From assembly GCA_026125285.1 (NCBI GenBank), contig JAHCLO010000005.1:124001-188000 (forward strand): a DNA stretch of 64,000 bases, written 5' to 3'. The stretch comes from Verrucomicrobiia bacterium. Lineage in GTDB: Bacteria > Verrucomicrobiota > Verrucomicrobiia > Limisphaerales > JADLHS01. The notes beneath the pieces are model-generated. The model was given only the letters and a program-made list of their open reading frames with translations. It ran no database searches and was not told the origin of the DNA. The translations under genes and the position numbers were made by a program. This document shows, one piece after another, positions 26,160 to 35,919 of this stretch. The stretch's first letter is position 1; each line of letters opens with the position of its first letter.

Positions 26160-26618
26160 GTCTGAAAGTGACGGCGCTGAGGATTAAGGACGAGTCGCCT
26201 CAAGGAAAGCGCAAAGTCGCGCACCTCGTAATGTCGCCGTCTTGCGCGGTGAGAACGCTCGTAGCGCAGGTTTCCAACCTGCCGTATCGCGGATTTTCAA
26301 TCCGCAGCCCATGGAAACCGCCAGCGTTTCCGAGCGTTCGATCGCTCTGCCGAATGGAATTCGGCGATACAGCAGATTGGAAATCTGCGCTACGCCATGG
26401 CAAGACTGAGGCATTACCGCACCTCGCCGCGCGCCCTGCCGCCGGAGCGCGGGTGGGCTGAGGACAGGAAAATGGATGACAGGAAATGACATGATGGGGA
26501 GTTTTCAAGTTCCTGTCATTGATCCTTGGTTTGGTGCTCCATGGGATTCGTCCAATCGCCAGCCACCGCGCCAATCGCCACTTCGGACCCCTTTACGCTA
26601 ATAATGGGGGCGCCGTTC
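26160..26618 (+). other. Intergenic spacer with compound palindromes
   Basis: No credible gene. It carries the multi-hairpin block at 26261-26393 and a hairpin ATGACAGGAA/TTCCTGTCAT (26476-26519). Longer open frames across here are repeat translations. Confidence 0.65.
26261..26393. repeat. Compound palindrome block with matching outer ends
   Basis: Outer ends GTAGCGCAGGTTTCCAACCT and GCAGATTGGAAATCTGCGCT(AC) are reverse complementary in outline. Inside are GCGGATTTTCAATCCGC, GGAAACCGCCAGCGTTTCC and CGCTCTGCCGAATGGAATTC..., each its own hairpin. This gives about five stems in 133 bases. Similar in style to 5750-5855. Confidence 0.8.
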
Positions 26619-26840
26619 TCATTTGTCCTTTCGGTTTCTGATGCAATCACGCACAAACCGAATCCAAAATGGCAAGCCCACTACAAACGAACCAATAAGC
26701 AAAGGAATGTAAAACTGCCGTTTGATGTCCCACGTGCTCTCCATGCTTGGATCAAACTTGGCCCACACATAATAAATCGCCATGCCGAAGAGCGCGTAAA
26801 GGCAAAGCATGCCCACCCCACAGTGAGGACAGCCAGCCAT
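26619..26840 (-). CDS. Small membrane protein of unknown function
   Basis: 73 residues with two hydrophobic helices (MLCLYALFGMAIYYVWAKF and FYIPLLIGSFVVGLPFWIRF) and a basic tail RDCIRNRKDK. The N-terminal CPHCGVGMLC looks like a small metal-binding or redox pair. I do not recognise a family. Supported only by its membrane-protein character and position. Confidence 0.45.
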   Translation of the reverse strand: MAGCPHCGVGMLCLYALFGMAIYYVWAKFDPSMESTWDIKRQFYIPLLIGSFVVGLPFWIRFVRDCIRNRKDK

Positions 26841-27160
26841 TCGTTTGGCCTCTTCACACTGTCAAATCCTCAATGCAATCCAGCGACCCGGCGCAGGGGA
26901 TGCATGGATTGCAGCCGCGACGCTCACGCCCGCGCGTTCCGCAATCATCTCGCTAACGTGGAACATGTCGCTGCTGCCACCTCGAAGCAAGCGCGGAATA
27001 TAACCGTCCGCCAGCGGCGATTGATTGAAATTCTGCGCTGGTCTGCGTCGCGCTTCCGGGATCATCAAACGGCATCAATTCTATTTGAGTCCGGACAGTT
27101 TTCCTCGCAGATTCAGGCGTCTTCGATGCCGTGAACTGAAACCATCTCAACCGGGATATT
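26841..27160 (+). other. Intergenic spacer
   Basis: About 320 bases upstream of the sugar kinase gene. No gene, repeat or RNA recognised; open frames here show no family resemblance. Confidence 0.5.
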
Positions 27161-28261
27161 ATGGCCACACTGCAAATCAAACCTGCCGGCGAATGCGCCT
27201 TCGACCTGATCGCGCTGGGCGAAATCATGCTGCGACTCGATCCCGGCGAAGGACGCATCCGCACCGCCCGCGAATTCCGGGTCTGGGAAGGCGGCGGCGA
27301 ATACAACGTCGCGCGCGGACTGCGCCGCTGTTTCGGGCTCCGCACCGCCATCTGCACTGCTTTTGTGGACAACGACGTGGGCCGGTTGCTGGAAGATTTC
27401 ATTTTGCAGGGCGGTGTGAGCACGGAGTTCATCAAATGGCTGCCGTTCGATGGCGTGGGCCGGACGGTGCGTAATGGGTTGAACTTCACCGAGCGCGGCT
27501 TTGGCGTGCGCGGCGCGGTGGGCGTGTCGGATCGGGGACATTCCGCCGCCAGCCAACTCAAGCCCGGCGATTTCGATTGGGATCACCTCTTCGGCAAGCT
27601 GGGGGTACGCTGGCTGCACACCGGCGGCATCTTTGCTGTGCTCAGTGACACCACACCGCAACTCGTCATCGAATGTGTGAAACAAGCCAAGCAGCACGGC
27701 ACGATGGTCAGCTACGATTTGAACTACCGGCCTTCGCTCTGGAAAGCCATCGGCGGTCAGCCCCGTGCGCAGGAAGTGAATCGGGAGATCGCCCGATACG
27801 TGGACGTGATGATCGGCAATGAGGAGGATTTCACCGCTTCTCTCGGTCTGCCGGTGGAAGGTGCGGATGAGCATCTGCTGCACCTTGATGTCTCGGCGTT
27901 CAAACGCATGATCGAAACGGCAGTGAAGGTCTTTCCCAATTTCAAAGCCACGGCCACGACGTTGCGCGCCGCGAAGACCGCGACACTGAACGACTGGGCA
28001 GCGATTGCCTGGATGAACGGTCAATTTCACGAGAGCCGCAAGTACCCCGACCTGGAGATTCTCGACCGCGTCGGCGGCGGCGACAGTTTCGCCTCGGGCT
28101 TCATCTACGGTCTGATGACCACCGGCGATGCGCAGAAGGCGGTGGATTATGGCGCCGCCCACGGCGCGCTGGCCATGACCACGCCGGGCGACACCTCGAT
28201 GGCCACACGGGCTGAAGTGGAAAAGCTCATGAAGGGCGGCGGAGCGCGCGTGCAAAGGTAG
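27161..28261 (+). CDS. PfkB-family sugar kinase (2-keto-3-deoxygluconate kinase type)
   Basis: 366 residues. LIALGEIMLRLDPGEGR and the GGGEYNVARGLRR substrate-binding stretch open the fold. The ATP-site/catalytic-base motif DRVGGGDSFASGFIYGL has the expected Gly-Gly-Gly-Asp. The N-terminal sequence and length fit KDG kinases best, which phosphorylate 2-keto-3-deoxygluconate in uronic-acid breakdown. A weak oligogalacturonate-lyase-like gene at 46301-47638 would fit that role, but they are far apart. Confidence 0.85.
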   Translation: MATLQIKPAGECAFDLIALGEIMLRLDPGEGRIRTAREFRVWEGGGEYNVARGLRRCFGLRTAICTAFVDNDVGRLLEDFILQGGVSTEFIKWLPFDGVGRTVRNGLNFTERGFGVRGAVGVSDRGHSAASQLKPGDFDWDHLFGKLGVRWLHTGGIFAVLSDTTPQLVIECVKQAKQHGTMVSYDLNYRPSLWKAIGGQPRAQEVNREIARYVDVMIGNEEDFTASLGLPVEGADEHLLHLDVSAFKRMIETAVKVFPNFKATATTLRAAKTATLNDWAAIAWMNGQFHESRKYPDLEILDRVGGGDSFASGFIYGLMTTGDAQKAVDYGAAHGALAMTTPGDTSMATRAEVEKLMKGGGARVQR

Positions 28262-28286
28262 CTACTCTTACTCTTATCCCCCGCCA

Positions 28287-29450
28287 ATGATCAGAATTCA
28301 TTCGTCCGCGACGACCCACGGTAAAGGGCGCTGGCCCACGGCATTCGCAATGGCTATATGGTCCGGCATTGCCGTCACCGTTCTCTCCGCCCCCTTGCAC
28401 CAGATCACCATTGACGGTGATTTCTCGGACTGGGCCACCGTGCCGTCGTATTTCGATCCCGTCAGCGGGCCGGGCGTATTGCATCATGGCATTCCGGACA
28501 CGCATGACACCGACCACAAACTGCCGGGCGACATTCCCGGCTACATCAATCATCCGGATGTGGATCTGGTCGAGTACAAGCTCACGCATGACTCATCCAA
28601 TCTCTACGCCTACTTCCGCGCCACCGGCATCATCGGCAACACCATCAGCAACGCCACGCAGCACGGGCGCTACTACGTCATCGTCACCCTCGATGTGGAC
28701 AACGACCCGGCCACCGGATACCCGCTGCACGAAGGCGGTTACTATCCCACCAGCACCGGCTATGACATGAACATGGAGGTGGAGTACTATGATGGCACGT
28801 TCAATACCGGTCATTATCTCAATCACGGCGCGACCAATCAGGCGCAGTTGAACGCTGCCATCGAGGAGCAGACGAACGGCATCGTCCGTGTGCTGCCGGG
28901 AACCTACCGCTACTACTCGCAGTGGGTCTGGTTCGACGATCCCGCCGCCGGCACCCATCGCCTGCCGCCGCCCGACGATGATGCCAGCATCACTTTTGTG
29001 GCCGACCGCGGCCCGGTGTATCAGGGAAACATCCGCATCGCGCGCTCGCCGGACGGTCACGAGGTGGAAATGGTCGCTCCCTTTCGCGGTTTCATGCGCG
29101 ATCCCGAAGGCCAGCCGATCATGGCCCTTGGGAAAACGATCCACGTCTCTTTTTCGCTGGAGGCCAGCCGCGAGCTGTCACCCGACAATGCTTGGGCGTC
29201 CGACACCGGCGATCCCATCGTGGGCTATTACCTGAGCCCCTACCCCGTCCCTCAACTGCAAATCGCGCGGTCGCCCCAAGGCCACGATGTGATCCTCTCC
29301 TGGGCGAGCGGCGCCCAGGGCATGAAGCTGGAACAGACTGCCAGCCTCACAAATCCCGCCTGGCAATTGGTTCCCGGCTCTGCATCCACGAGCCAAATGA
29401 TCCTGCCGATCGGAACTGGCCAGACCTTCTTCCGGCTGGTTGAACCATGA
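28287..29450 (+). CDS. Exported protein with CBM9/DOMON-like N-terminal domain
   Basis: 387 residues. Signal-like helix FAMAIWSGIAVTVLSAP, then ITIDGDFSDWATVPSYFDP, a G-x-x-x-D-W signature of CBM9-like domains that bind sugars. Middle strands: DVDNDPATGYPLHEGGY. The last 65 residues (VILSWASGAQGMKLEQTASL ... FFRLVEP) form a Verrucomicrobia-type C-terminal Fn3-like module. Function unknown. Forty-five bases before the phosphodiesterase gene and likely cotranscribed. Confidence 0.7.
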   Translation: MIRIHSSATTHGKGRWPTAFAMAIWSGIAVTVLSAPLHQITIDGDFSDWATVPSYFDPVSGPGVLHHGIPDTHDTDHKLPGDIPGYINHPDVDLVEYKLTHDSSNLYAYFRATGIIGNTISNATQHGRYYVIVTLDVDNDPATGYPLHEGGYYPTSTGYDMNMEVEYYDGTFNTGHYLNHGATNQAQLNAAIEEQTNGIVRVLPGTYRYYSQWVWFDDPAAGTHRLPPPDDDASITFVADRGPVYQGNIRIARSPDGHEVEMVAPFRGFMRDPEGQPIMALGKTIHVSFSLEASRELSPDNAWASDTGDPIVGYYLSPYPVPQLQIARSPQGHDVILSWASGAQGMKLEQTASLTNPAWQLVPGSASTSQMILPIGTGQTFFRLVEP

Positions 29451-29495
29451 CTCAACTCGTTCTCCGTGCAAGCCACCCAGTTCAACGTCGGAGTC

Positions 29496-30869
29496 ATGGT
29501 CCCGCGAAACTGGCTTCCTTTCGGTGCGCTCCTGCTCGCTCTCGCGCTTCGCGGTCTGCCTCTCCCGGCAACCGCTTCCACGAATCACCATGTCATCCTC
29601 ATCACCATTGACGGGCTGGCGGGGTTTTACCTTTCCGATGAGCAGGCGCCGATTCCGACCCTGCGCCGGCTCGCCAAGGAAGGCGCCGTCGCCGAGGGAT
29701 TGCGGGTTTCCAATCCTGCTGTCACCTGGCCGAATCACACCTCACTCATCACAGGTGTTCACCCGGAAAAACACTCCGTATTGTTCAACGGCGTATTGAT
29801 CCGGCCCGGCCCGGGAGAACCGGTAAGAATCGAAAGTGACCGTGACCAAAGCGAGCTCGTCGCCGTGCCCACGCTCTACGATTATATGCACCACGCCGGC
29901 TATCGCACGGCGGGAATCAACTGGCCCGGCACGCGCGGCGCAAAAACGCTGGACGATAATTTCCCGGATGTGCCCAATCCCATTCGCCACACCACGCCCC
30001 GTTTGCGCGCCCAACTCATTGGCCTCGGTCTCTTGCGCGACACCGAGGATGAATCCTTTCTCGCCAACAGCGCCGCGGCACGGGATCAGATTTGGACCGC
30101 CGCCGCCGTGCATCTCATCCAAACGCGCCGCCCGAGTCTCCTGCTTTTGCACCTGCTGATCACTGATACGGTCCAGCATCGCCACGGCCCGCAAACCCTG
30201 GCCGCCTACACGGCCCTGGCCTTGGCGGATGCACACGTGGACGACATCGTGCGCGCCGTGGAAGCCGCGGGCCTGCGGGAGCGAACCACGATCGTTGTAG
30301 CTTCGGATCACGGATTCGTCCGGCCCCACAAACTCGTGAATCCCAATGTGGTGTTTCGCAAGGCCGGCCTGCAACGACCCGGCCCGCGCCGGCGCGCGCA
30401 AGCCATGTCGCACGGCGGCACCGCGTTCGTTTATTTGACCGCACCGGAGACTCGCGAAGCGGATCGCGCCCGGGTGATCGAATTGCTGCGCGAGCATGAA
30501 GGCATTGCGGACATTCTCGAACCGGACAAATTCGCCGCGCTACACCTGCCCGAGCCCGAACACAACCCGCAGATGGGCGACCTGCTGCTGGTGGCGAAGG
30601 AGGGTTACGCTTTCTCCAACGAGTCGTTTGAGGATGATTCCCTCACGGAAATCACTTTCCCGGTCGGCAGCCATGGTTATCTTGCCACGAATCCAAATAT
30701 GAACGGTGTGTTCGTGGCGTGGGGGCGCGGCATCAAGCCCGGCCCAAAGTTGGGCGTCGTTGAAATCATTGATGTCGCGCCAACCATTGCCGGTCTCCTC
30801 GGCCAGAAGCTTCCACACGCTGACGGGAGAATTATCCGCGCACTCCTGAAGGAGCCACTGCCGCGCTGA
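29496..30869 (+). CDS. Exported type I phosphodiesterase / alkaline phosphatase superfamily protein
   Basis: 457 residues from ATG 29496 (signal PFGALLLALALRGLPLPATA); the frame opens at 29466. Metal site ILITIDGLAGFYL, nucleophile Thr region SNPAVTWPNHTSLITGVHP, later VVASDHGFVRPH and SHGGTAFVY, then VGSHGYLATNPNMNG. These match nucleotide pyrophosphatase/phosphodiesterase and phosphonoacetate hydrolase-like enzymes. Extracytoplasmic. Substrate unknown. Confidence 0.87.
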   Translation: MVPRNWLPFGALLLALALRGLPLPATASTNHHVILITIDGLAGFYLSDEQAPIPTLRRLAKEGAVAEGLRVSNPAVTWPNHTSLITGVHPEKHSVLFNGVLIRPGPGEPVRIESDRDQSELVAVPTLYDYMHHAGYRTAGINWPGTRGAKTLDDNFPDVPNPIRHTTPRLRAQLIGLGLLRDTEDESFLANSAAARDQIWTAAAVHLIQTRRPSLLLLHLLITDTVQHRHGPQTLAAYTALALADAHVDDIVRAVEAAGLRERTTIVVASDHGFVRPHKLVNPNVVFRKAGLQRPGPRRRAQAMSHGGTAFVYLTAPETREADRARVIELLREHEGIADILEPDKFAALHLPEPEHNPQMGDLLLVAKEGYAFSNESFEDDSLTEITFPVGSHGYLATNPNMNGVFVAWGRGIKPGPKLGVVEIIDVAPTIAGLLGQKLPHADGRIIRALLKEPLPR

Positions 30870-31016
30870 CGGCAGCTTACCACTGGAATTCTACAATACC
30901 GTAAGCTGAGAAACCATACCTGATGGTATGTGGCTCTGCGCCCTCTTGCGACCGGTCCCGACAAATTGGGTTTCCTTTTCCAGGCACACCAGGCACGCTA
31001 TCGGCCATCCCTCCCA

Positions 31017-31583
31017 ATGAACGGAGCCGCACGCATCCTTGAAGCGATGGGCCACGGTGATCAGCAGGCCGCCAGCGACCTGCTTCCGCTGGTCTATGAC
31101 GAATTGCGACGGCTCGCGTCTCACAAACTTTCCTTTGAACGGCCCGGACAAACTCTCCAAGCCACCGCGTTGGTCCACGAGGCGTGGTTGCGGCTTGTGG
31201 GATCAGGAGATTCACAGTGGGACGGTCGGGGGCATTTCTTCGCCGCGGCGGCGGAAGCCATGCGGCGCATCCTTGTCGAGGCAGCCAGGCGCAAGGCTCG
31301 CGTCAGGCACGGCGGCGAACTGAAACGGGTTGATCTGGACGACGTGGAGGTGACGTGCGGGTTGCCTTCGGATGAGTTGCTGGATGTGGACGAGGCTCTG
31401 CACCAACTGGAGCAACTGGACGCGCAAGGGGCGGCGATTGTGAAGTTGCGGTTCTTTACCGGGCTGACGCATCCGCAAATTGCCGAGGCCCTAGGCGTGT
31501 CGTTAAGCACGGTGGAACGCTCGTGGTCGTTTTGCCGGGCCTGGTTGTTCCAAAGGATTCGTGGCGATGATCCCGGTCACTGA
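31017..31583 (+). CDS. ECF RNA polymerase sigma factor
   Basis: 188 residues from ATG 31017; the frame is open to 30930. Region 2: QLxDELRRLASHKLSFER-like start, then QATALVHEAWLRLVG and GHFFAAAAEAMRRILVEAAR. Region 4: FFTGLTHPQIAEALGVSLST with the helix-turn-helix, then VERSWSFCRAWLFQRI. This is the ECF type that in Planctomycetes and Verrucomicrobia sits beside Ser/Thr kinases rather than anti-sigma factors. The kinase gene starts 104 bases downstream. Confidence 0.9.
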   Translation: MNGAARILEAMGHGDQQAASDLLPLVYDELRRLASHKLSFERPGQTLQATALVHEAWLRLVGSGDSQWDGRGHFFAAAAEAMRRILVEAARRKARVRHGGELKRVDLDDVEVTCGLPSDELLDVDEALHQLEQLDAQGAAIVKLRFFTGLTHPQIAEALGVSLSTVERSWSFCRAWLFQRIRGDDPGH

Positions 31584-31687
31584 AAATAGTTCGCGCGGTG
31601 TGAAGGGAATGTCGGGTTTCCGGCGCATGGATAAGACGGAAATCGGCGAGCCAGAGCGATGGTCAGGCCCGTTGCCGGAGCGGTTGC

Positions 31688-34219
31688 ATGGATTTTGAGC
31701 GAGTCAAAGTGATTTTTGCCGGAGCGTCCGCGCTGGCCTCGCCGCGTGAACGCGCCGCCTATCTGGATTCCGCCTGTGCCGATGACGCCGCGCTCCGCGC
31801 ACAGATTGAATCCTTGCTGGCCGCAGAACGCAAGGCGGGCGATTTTCTCGAACCCGTCCTCAAGGCTGTCCCCGACACCTCGGCGGAGGTGATTGGCACG
31901 TGGATCGGGCCTTACAGAATCCTCGAGCAAATCGGCGAGGGCGGTTTTGGGCTGGTTTACATGGCCGAACAGGAGAAGCCGCTGCGGCGCAAAGTGGCCA
32001 TGAAAATTATCAAGGCCGGGATGGACACCAAACAGGTGATCGCCCGCTTCGAGAGCGAGCGACAGGCGCTGGCGCTGATGGATCATCCAAACATCGCCCG
32101 GGTACTCGACGCGGGCGAAACGGATGGCGGACGGCCTTACTTCGTGATGGAACTGGTCAAGGGCGTGCCCATCACGGAGTTTTGTGACCAAAAGAAACTG
32201 CCAGCCAATGAGCGGCTGGAACTGTTCATCCAAGCGTGCGATGCGGTCCAGCACGCGCATCAAAAGGGCATCATCCACCGCGACCTCAAGCCCTCCAATG
32301 TGATGATAACGATGGTGGACGGTCGTCCCGCTACCAAGGTGATTGATTTCGGTGTGGCCAAGGCCGTTGAACAGCGGCTGACAGAGAAAACGCTGTTCAC
32401 CCGGTACGATCAGTTGATCGGCACGCCGGCCTACATGAGCCCGGAACAGGCCGAGTTGAGCGGCCAGGACGTGGACACGCGGAGCGACATTTATTCGCTG
32501 GGCGTCTTGCTCTACGAATTGTTGACCAGCACGCCGCCGATTGACACGGAAGCCTTGCGCCAGGCGGGATTGGACGAGGTGCGTCGCATGATCCGGGAAA
32601 CCGATCCGCCGTCGCCATCGGCGCGTTTGCGGACTCTTGGGGAAAAACTGACAACGGTGGCCGAATGTCGCCAGGCCGAGCCGTCCGCGCTTCAGCGAAC
32701 TCTGCGGGGTGATCTGGATTGGATTGTGATGAAGTGCCTGGAGAAGGACCGCGCGCGGCGTTACGCGACGGCCAATGGTCTGGCGGCAGATTTGGAACGG
32801 TTTCTGAACGACGAGCCGGTGGTTGCCCGGCCACCGAGCAACCTTTACCGGCTCCGCAAGTTTGCCCGGCGACATCGGCTGCAGGTCGTGTTCCTGTCCA
32901 GTTTGAGTGTGGCCATCGTCGGGGGGGCGATCTTCGCGCTGGTCGGATTTGCCGAGGCGCGACGGGAACGGGATCGGGCTTTGATTGCGGAACAACGGGC
33001 CAAAGAACAGCAAGGATTGGCCCGGACGGAGGCCGCGCGCAGCGAGCAAGTGACCCGCTTTCTCGAGGAGATGCTGGCCAGCGTCAGGCCGGAGCGGGCG
33101 AAGGGCCGCGACACGACGTTGCTGCGGGAGATTCTCGACGAAACCGTGGCTCGGCTGCATGAGGATCTCGACGGTCAGCCCGAAGTGGAGGCGGATTTGC
33201 GCCGGACGCTGGCCGGCGTTTATTACGCGTTGGGCGACGCCACGAACGCTGCCGCCATGCATCGGGAGGCCGTGCGGTTGCTCAAGGAACAGTTCGGCAA
33301 GAATCATCTCGAAGTGGCGCGGGCACTTTATTGGTTTGCCGATTTGCGCCAGCAGGAAAGGATGTATGCCGAAGCCGAAAGCCTGTTCCGGGAATCACTG
33401 GACATCCGCAAACGATTGTCGGGCGACTACGATGAAGACGTGGTGCGAACGCAAATCCGACTGGCAGCAGTGTTGAAGAAACAGGGCGAACCAAAAGCAG
33501 CCGAAGCCCGGGAACGGCTGGCCGAAGCCGAACGGTTGACGAGGGAATTGCTCGCGGAGCGCCGGGCATCGCCGGGCACACCTCCGGATGAACTGATCAA
33601 GGTTCTGGTCCGCTTGAGCCATGTGCTCGGCTATCAGAAAAAATACGCCGAAGCCGAGCCTCTGCTGCGGGAGATCATGTCCTTGGAGCGCGAGATTCCA
33701 GGCGACAACCGGCAACGCCTGGGTTCGGCGCTTTACCGCCTTTCGCAAACGCTCCGCGCTCAAGGCAAGTTGCCGGAGGCTGAAGCCGCGAGCCGCGAGG
33801 CGTTGGCCCTCTGGCAAGGCGTCCTGCCCCCCGATAATTCCGCGCTGGATTCGTTGCGTCGCACCCACGCCGTGATCCTGGACGCGCAAGGCCGGCTTGC
33901 CGAAGCCGAAACTCTGCTGCGGGAGTCATTGGCCATTCAGGAGAAAAAGCGTTCCGCCGGCTGGGAAGCGAGTCTGGTTCGCGGTTTGTTGGGTGGCAAT
34001 CTGCTGCGACAAAAGAAGCACGCCGAGGCCGAGGTTTTGTTGCTGGCCGCATACGATGGCCTCGCACGGCAGGAGGACGACGAGTTGGAATCCGAAAACT
34101 GGTGGCGGTTGCGAGTCACCGCTCAAGACCTGACACAACTCTACGAAGAAACCGGCAAGCCCGCTGAGGCCGCCGTCTGGAAACGAAAGCTCGCCGAATT
34201 GGACCAGGCCGGACAGTGA
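31688..34219 (+). CDS. Membrane Ser/Thr protein kinase with TPR repeats
   Basis: 843 residues. Kinase domain about 75-360: glycine loop EQIGEGGFGLVYMAEQ, Lys in VAMKIIKAG, catalytic HRDLKPSNVM (about 196), DFGVAK (about 220) and GTPAYMSPEQAEL. One transmembrane helix at about 397-420 (VVFLSSLSVAIVGGAIFALV). The rest is coiled-coil then TPR repeats with YxxAEPLLR-type helices. Type: PknB-like Hanks kinase of Planctomycetes/Verrucomicrobia. It probably controls the adjacent ECF sigma by phosphorylation, as shown for other ECF-kinase pairs; direct evidence here is only proximity. Confidence 0.92.
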   Translation: MDFERVKVIFAGASALASPRERAAYLDSACADDAALRAQIESLLAAERKAGDFLEPVLKAVPDTSAEVIGTWIGPYRILEQIGEGGFGLVYMAEQEKPLRRKVAMKIIKAGMDTKQVIARFESERQALALMDHPNIARVLDAGETDGGRPYFVMELVKGVPITEFCDQKKLPANERLELFIQACDAVQHAHQKGIIHRDLKPSNVMITMVDGRPATKVIDFGVAKAVEQRLTEKTLFTRYDQLIGTPAYMSPEQAELSGQDVDTRSDIYSLGVLLYELLTSTPPIDTEALRQAGLDEVRRMIRETDPPSPSARLRTLGEKLTTVAECRQAEPSALQRTLRGDLDWIVMKCLEKDRARRYATANGLAADLERFLNDEPVVARPPSNLYRLRKFARRHRLQVVFLSSLSVAIVGGAIFALVGFAEARRERDRALIAEQRAKEQQGLARTEAARSEQVTRFLEEMLASVRPERAKGRDTTLLREILDETVARLHEDLDGQPEVEADLRRTLAGVYYALGDATNAAAMHREAVRLLKEQFGKNHLEVARALYWFADLRQQERMYAEAESLFRESLDIRKRLSGDYDEDVVRTQIRLAAVLKKQGEPKAAEARERLAEAERLTRELLAERRASPGTPPDELIKVLVRLSHVLGYQKKYAEAEPLLREIMSLEREIPGDNRQRLGSALYRLSQTLRAQGKLPEAEAASREALALWQGVLPPDNSALDSLRRTHAVILDAQGRLAEAETLLRESLAIQEKKRSAGWEASLVRGLLGGNLLRQKKHAEAEVLLLAAYDGLARQEDDELESENWWRLRVTAQDLTQLYEETGKPAEAAVWKRKLAELDQAGQ

Positions 34220-34539
34220 CACGAATCTCCGGCGCTGGACGGCTGGAGGACTGCACCTCTCCGAGATCTGCGTAGCAGCGGACATGAGTCAGCTCCATAG
34301 CTCCATCTGAGTTCGGGGAAAAGTCAGAGCCGACTCACGTCGGCTGCTACGGCTCAGGGCGCGAAACGTCTCTCGTCGCGGGACTTCTCCCCTCCAGTCC
34401 GTCAGACCCCGGTTTGTCAGCCAGGCGTTCTTCGTCCATCCCCGGCAGATTATTTCAACTTTCTTGAAGGGGTTTCCAAGGCCGCGTCGCATGGGAAGGG
34501 TGAAGTCGGAAGATTGAACAAATCGCTAAAGCCATTAAA
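34220..34539 (+). other. Intergenic spacer with half palindromic element
   Basis: No gene seen. AGCCGACTCACGTCGGCT (34328-34345) followed by GCTACGGCTC resembles the right half and tail of family A elements; the left half is missing. Otherwise nothing recognised. Confidence 0.5.
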
Positions 34540-35904
34540 ATGAAAGCAAATCTGAGCCATCCCAAGACATCGCAGTCTCTGCGGCCTGCTTGTATCTCTG
34601 TCCGATGTCGTTTCGCATTCATTCTGTCCTGCTTGCTGATGCTCTGTGTCACCGGCGTCCATGCGCAATTTGAAAGCGGCGGCGTGTACGGCGGGAGCAT
34701 TTCTGTCATTGGCGAAGCCGACTCGTGGACATTTACCGCGACGAATGGAGACCGGATTGTGCTCCGGCACGCCCGATTAAGCGCCACCAATAGTTTTTCG
34801 GTTCGGACGCGGGTATATGATCCGGGAGGCACTTTGCTCGGGACGCAGACGGGTGTCGTGGGTGAGCACGCATTCACGGTTGCGAGCAACGGAACCTACA
34901 CAGTCACGGTTGCAGATGCGAGCGGACCGCTAACCGGCACGGGTACATACCGCATTTACTTTGTGAAGCTGCCCGGTTCGTTCACCATCCCTCCGGGCGA
35001 CGACGGCGGGCCGTTGCCCGGCAGCGGGGAGTTTCAGGACGGCACGATTGGCAGTCTGGGGGACATGGACTTGTGGACGTTTCCTGCCACGGCGGGTGAA
35101 CGCATCGTCATCCGCGTGGCGGAGTTGAGCGAGACAAACAGTTTTTCGACGTCGGTGAGAATCTACGGGCCGGACGGAGTTGCGCTCTCGGCTCAAACAG
35201 CCGGCAGTGTGAAGGAATACGCTTTTACGTCGGCAACCAGCGGTACGTTCACGGTGCTCATGGCTGATGGTAGCGGGCCGCTGACCGGCACGGGCACATA
35301 CCGCATCTACATCGTGAAGCTGCCCGGAACGTTCACAGTGCCAGCCGGGGACGAAGGCGGTGAAATGACCAACGGACAGATCTTCGTAGGAGCGATTGAA
35401 CTCGGCGATTTGGACACCTGGTCTTTCAACGCCTGCACTGGCGATGCCTTTACGCTCCAACTTGACGAGCTAACGGGCGGATCGGCCTTCCTTCCACAAA
35501 TGCGGCTTTATGGTCGTGATGGCGTTTTGCTCAACACGATTTCGGGTCAAACCACCGCGCAGATCAATCGCACCGCTCCCGCCACCGGCACTTACACGCT
35601 CGTCGTTGCGGATGCGAGCGGGCCGCTCAACGGTACGGGAACGTATCAATTGACGGCCCTCGGCATCAAATCGGGGCTGACGCTTTGCCAGCCTGTAGTT
35701 ACTGGCGCGAATCTATTCTTGAGCGCTGCAGGCGGAACAACAAGTGCCGCCTCCGTCCTTTTGACCTCAACCAACGTGGCTACTGCACGCACCAATTGGA
35801 CACCAATCTGGACCAACCAGTTCGATCAGTACGGCGTGTTCACTCGCACATACCCATTCAACCCCGCCGAACCGCAGCGGCATTTTCTTCTGCAGCAGCA
35901 ATGA
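34540..35904 (+). CDS. Exported protein with three PPC-type repeats
   Basis: 454 residues. Signal peptide FAFILSCLLMLCVTGVHAQ. Then three tandem copies of about 125 residues with DSWTFTATNGDRIVL ... GTYTVTVADASGPLTGTGTY-like sequence, as in bacterial pre-peptidase C-terminal (PPC) domains. The DNA of repeats 1 and 2 is almost identical around 34915-34980 and 35270-35330, so the duplication is recent. The C-terminus (LFLSAAGGTTSAASVLLTST ... FLLQQ) is the Verrucomicrobia sorting-like Fn3 module. Role unknown, outside the cell. Confidence 0.75.
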   Translation: MKANLSHPKTSQSLRPACISVRCRFAFILSCLLMLCVTGVHAQFESGGVYGGSISVIGEADSWTFTATNGDRIVLRHARLSATNSFSVRTRVYDPGGTLLGTQTGVVGEHAFTVASNGTYTVTVADASGPLTGTGTYRIYFVKLPGSFTIPPGDDGGPLPGSGEFQDGTIGSLGDMDLWTFPATAGERIVIRVAELSETNSFSTSVRIYGPDGVALSAQTAGSVKEYAFTSATSGTFTVLMADGSGPLTGTGTYRIYIVKLPGTFTVPAGDEGGEMTNGQIFVGAIELGDLDTWSFNACTGDAFTLQLDELTGGSAFLPQMRLYGRDGVLLNTISGQTTAQINRTAPATGTYTLVVADASGPLNGTGTYQLTALGIKSGLTLCQPVVTGANLFLSAAGGTTSAASVLLTSTNVATARTNWTPIWTNQFDQYGVFTRTYPFNPAEPQRHFLLQQQ

Positions 35905-35919
35905 CACTTTGTTCTCTCG

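Noticed and set aside
26526..27134. 202-codon plus-strand frame
   Set aside because: Overlaps a better small membrane-protein gene on the other strand; no domain or coding character.
31577..33307. 576-codon frame opposite the Ser/Thr kinase
   Set aside because: High GC gives long antisense frames; the kinase frame has all catalytic motifs. The same applies to long antisense frames opposite the P450, cysS, the aldose-type oxidoreductases and the propeller at 46301-47638.
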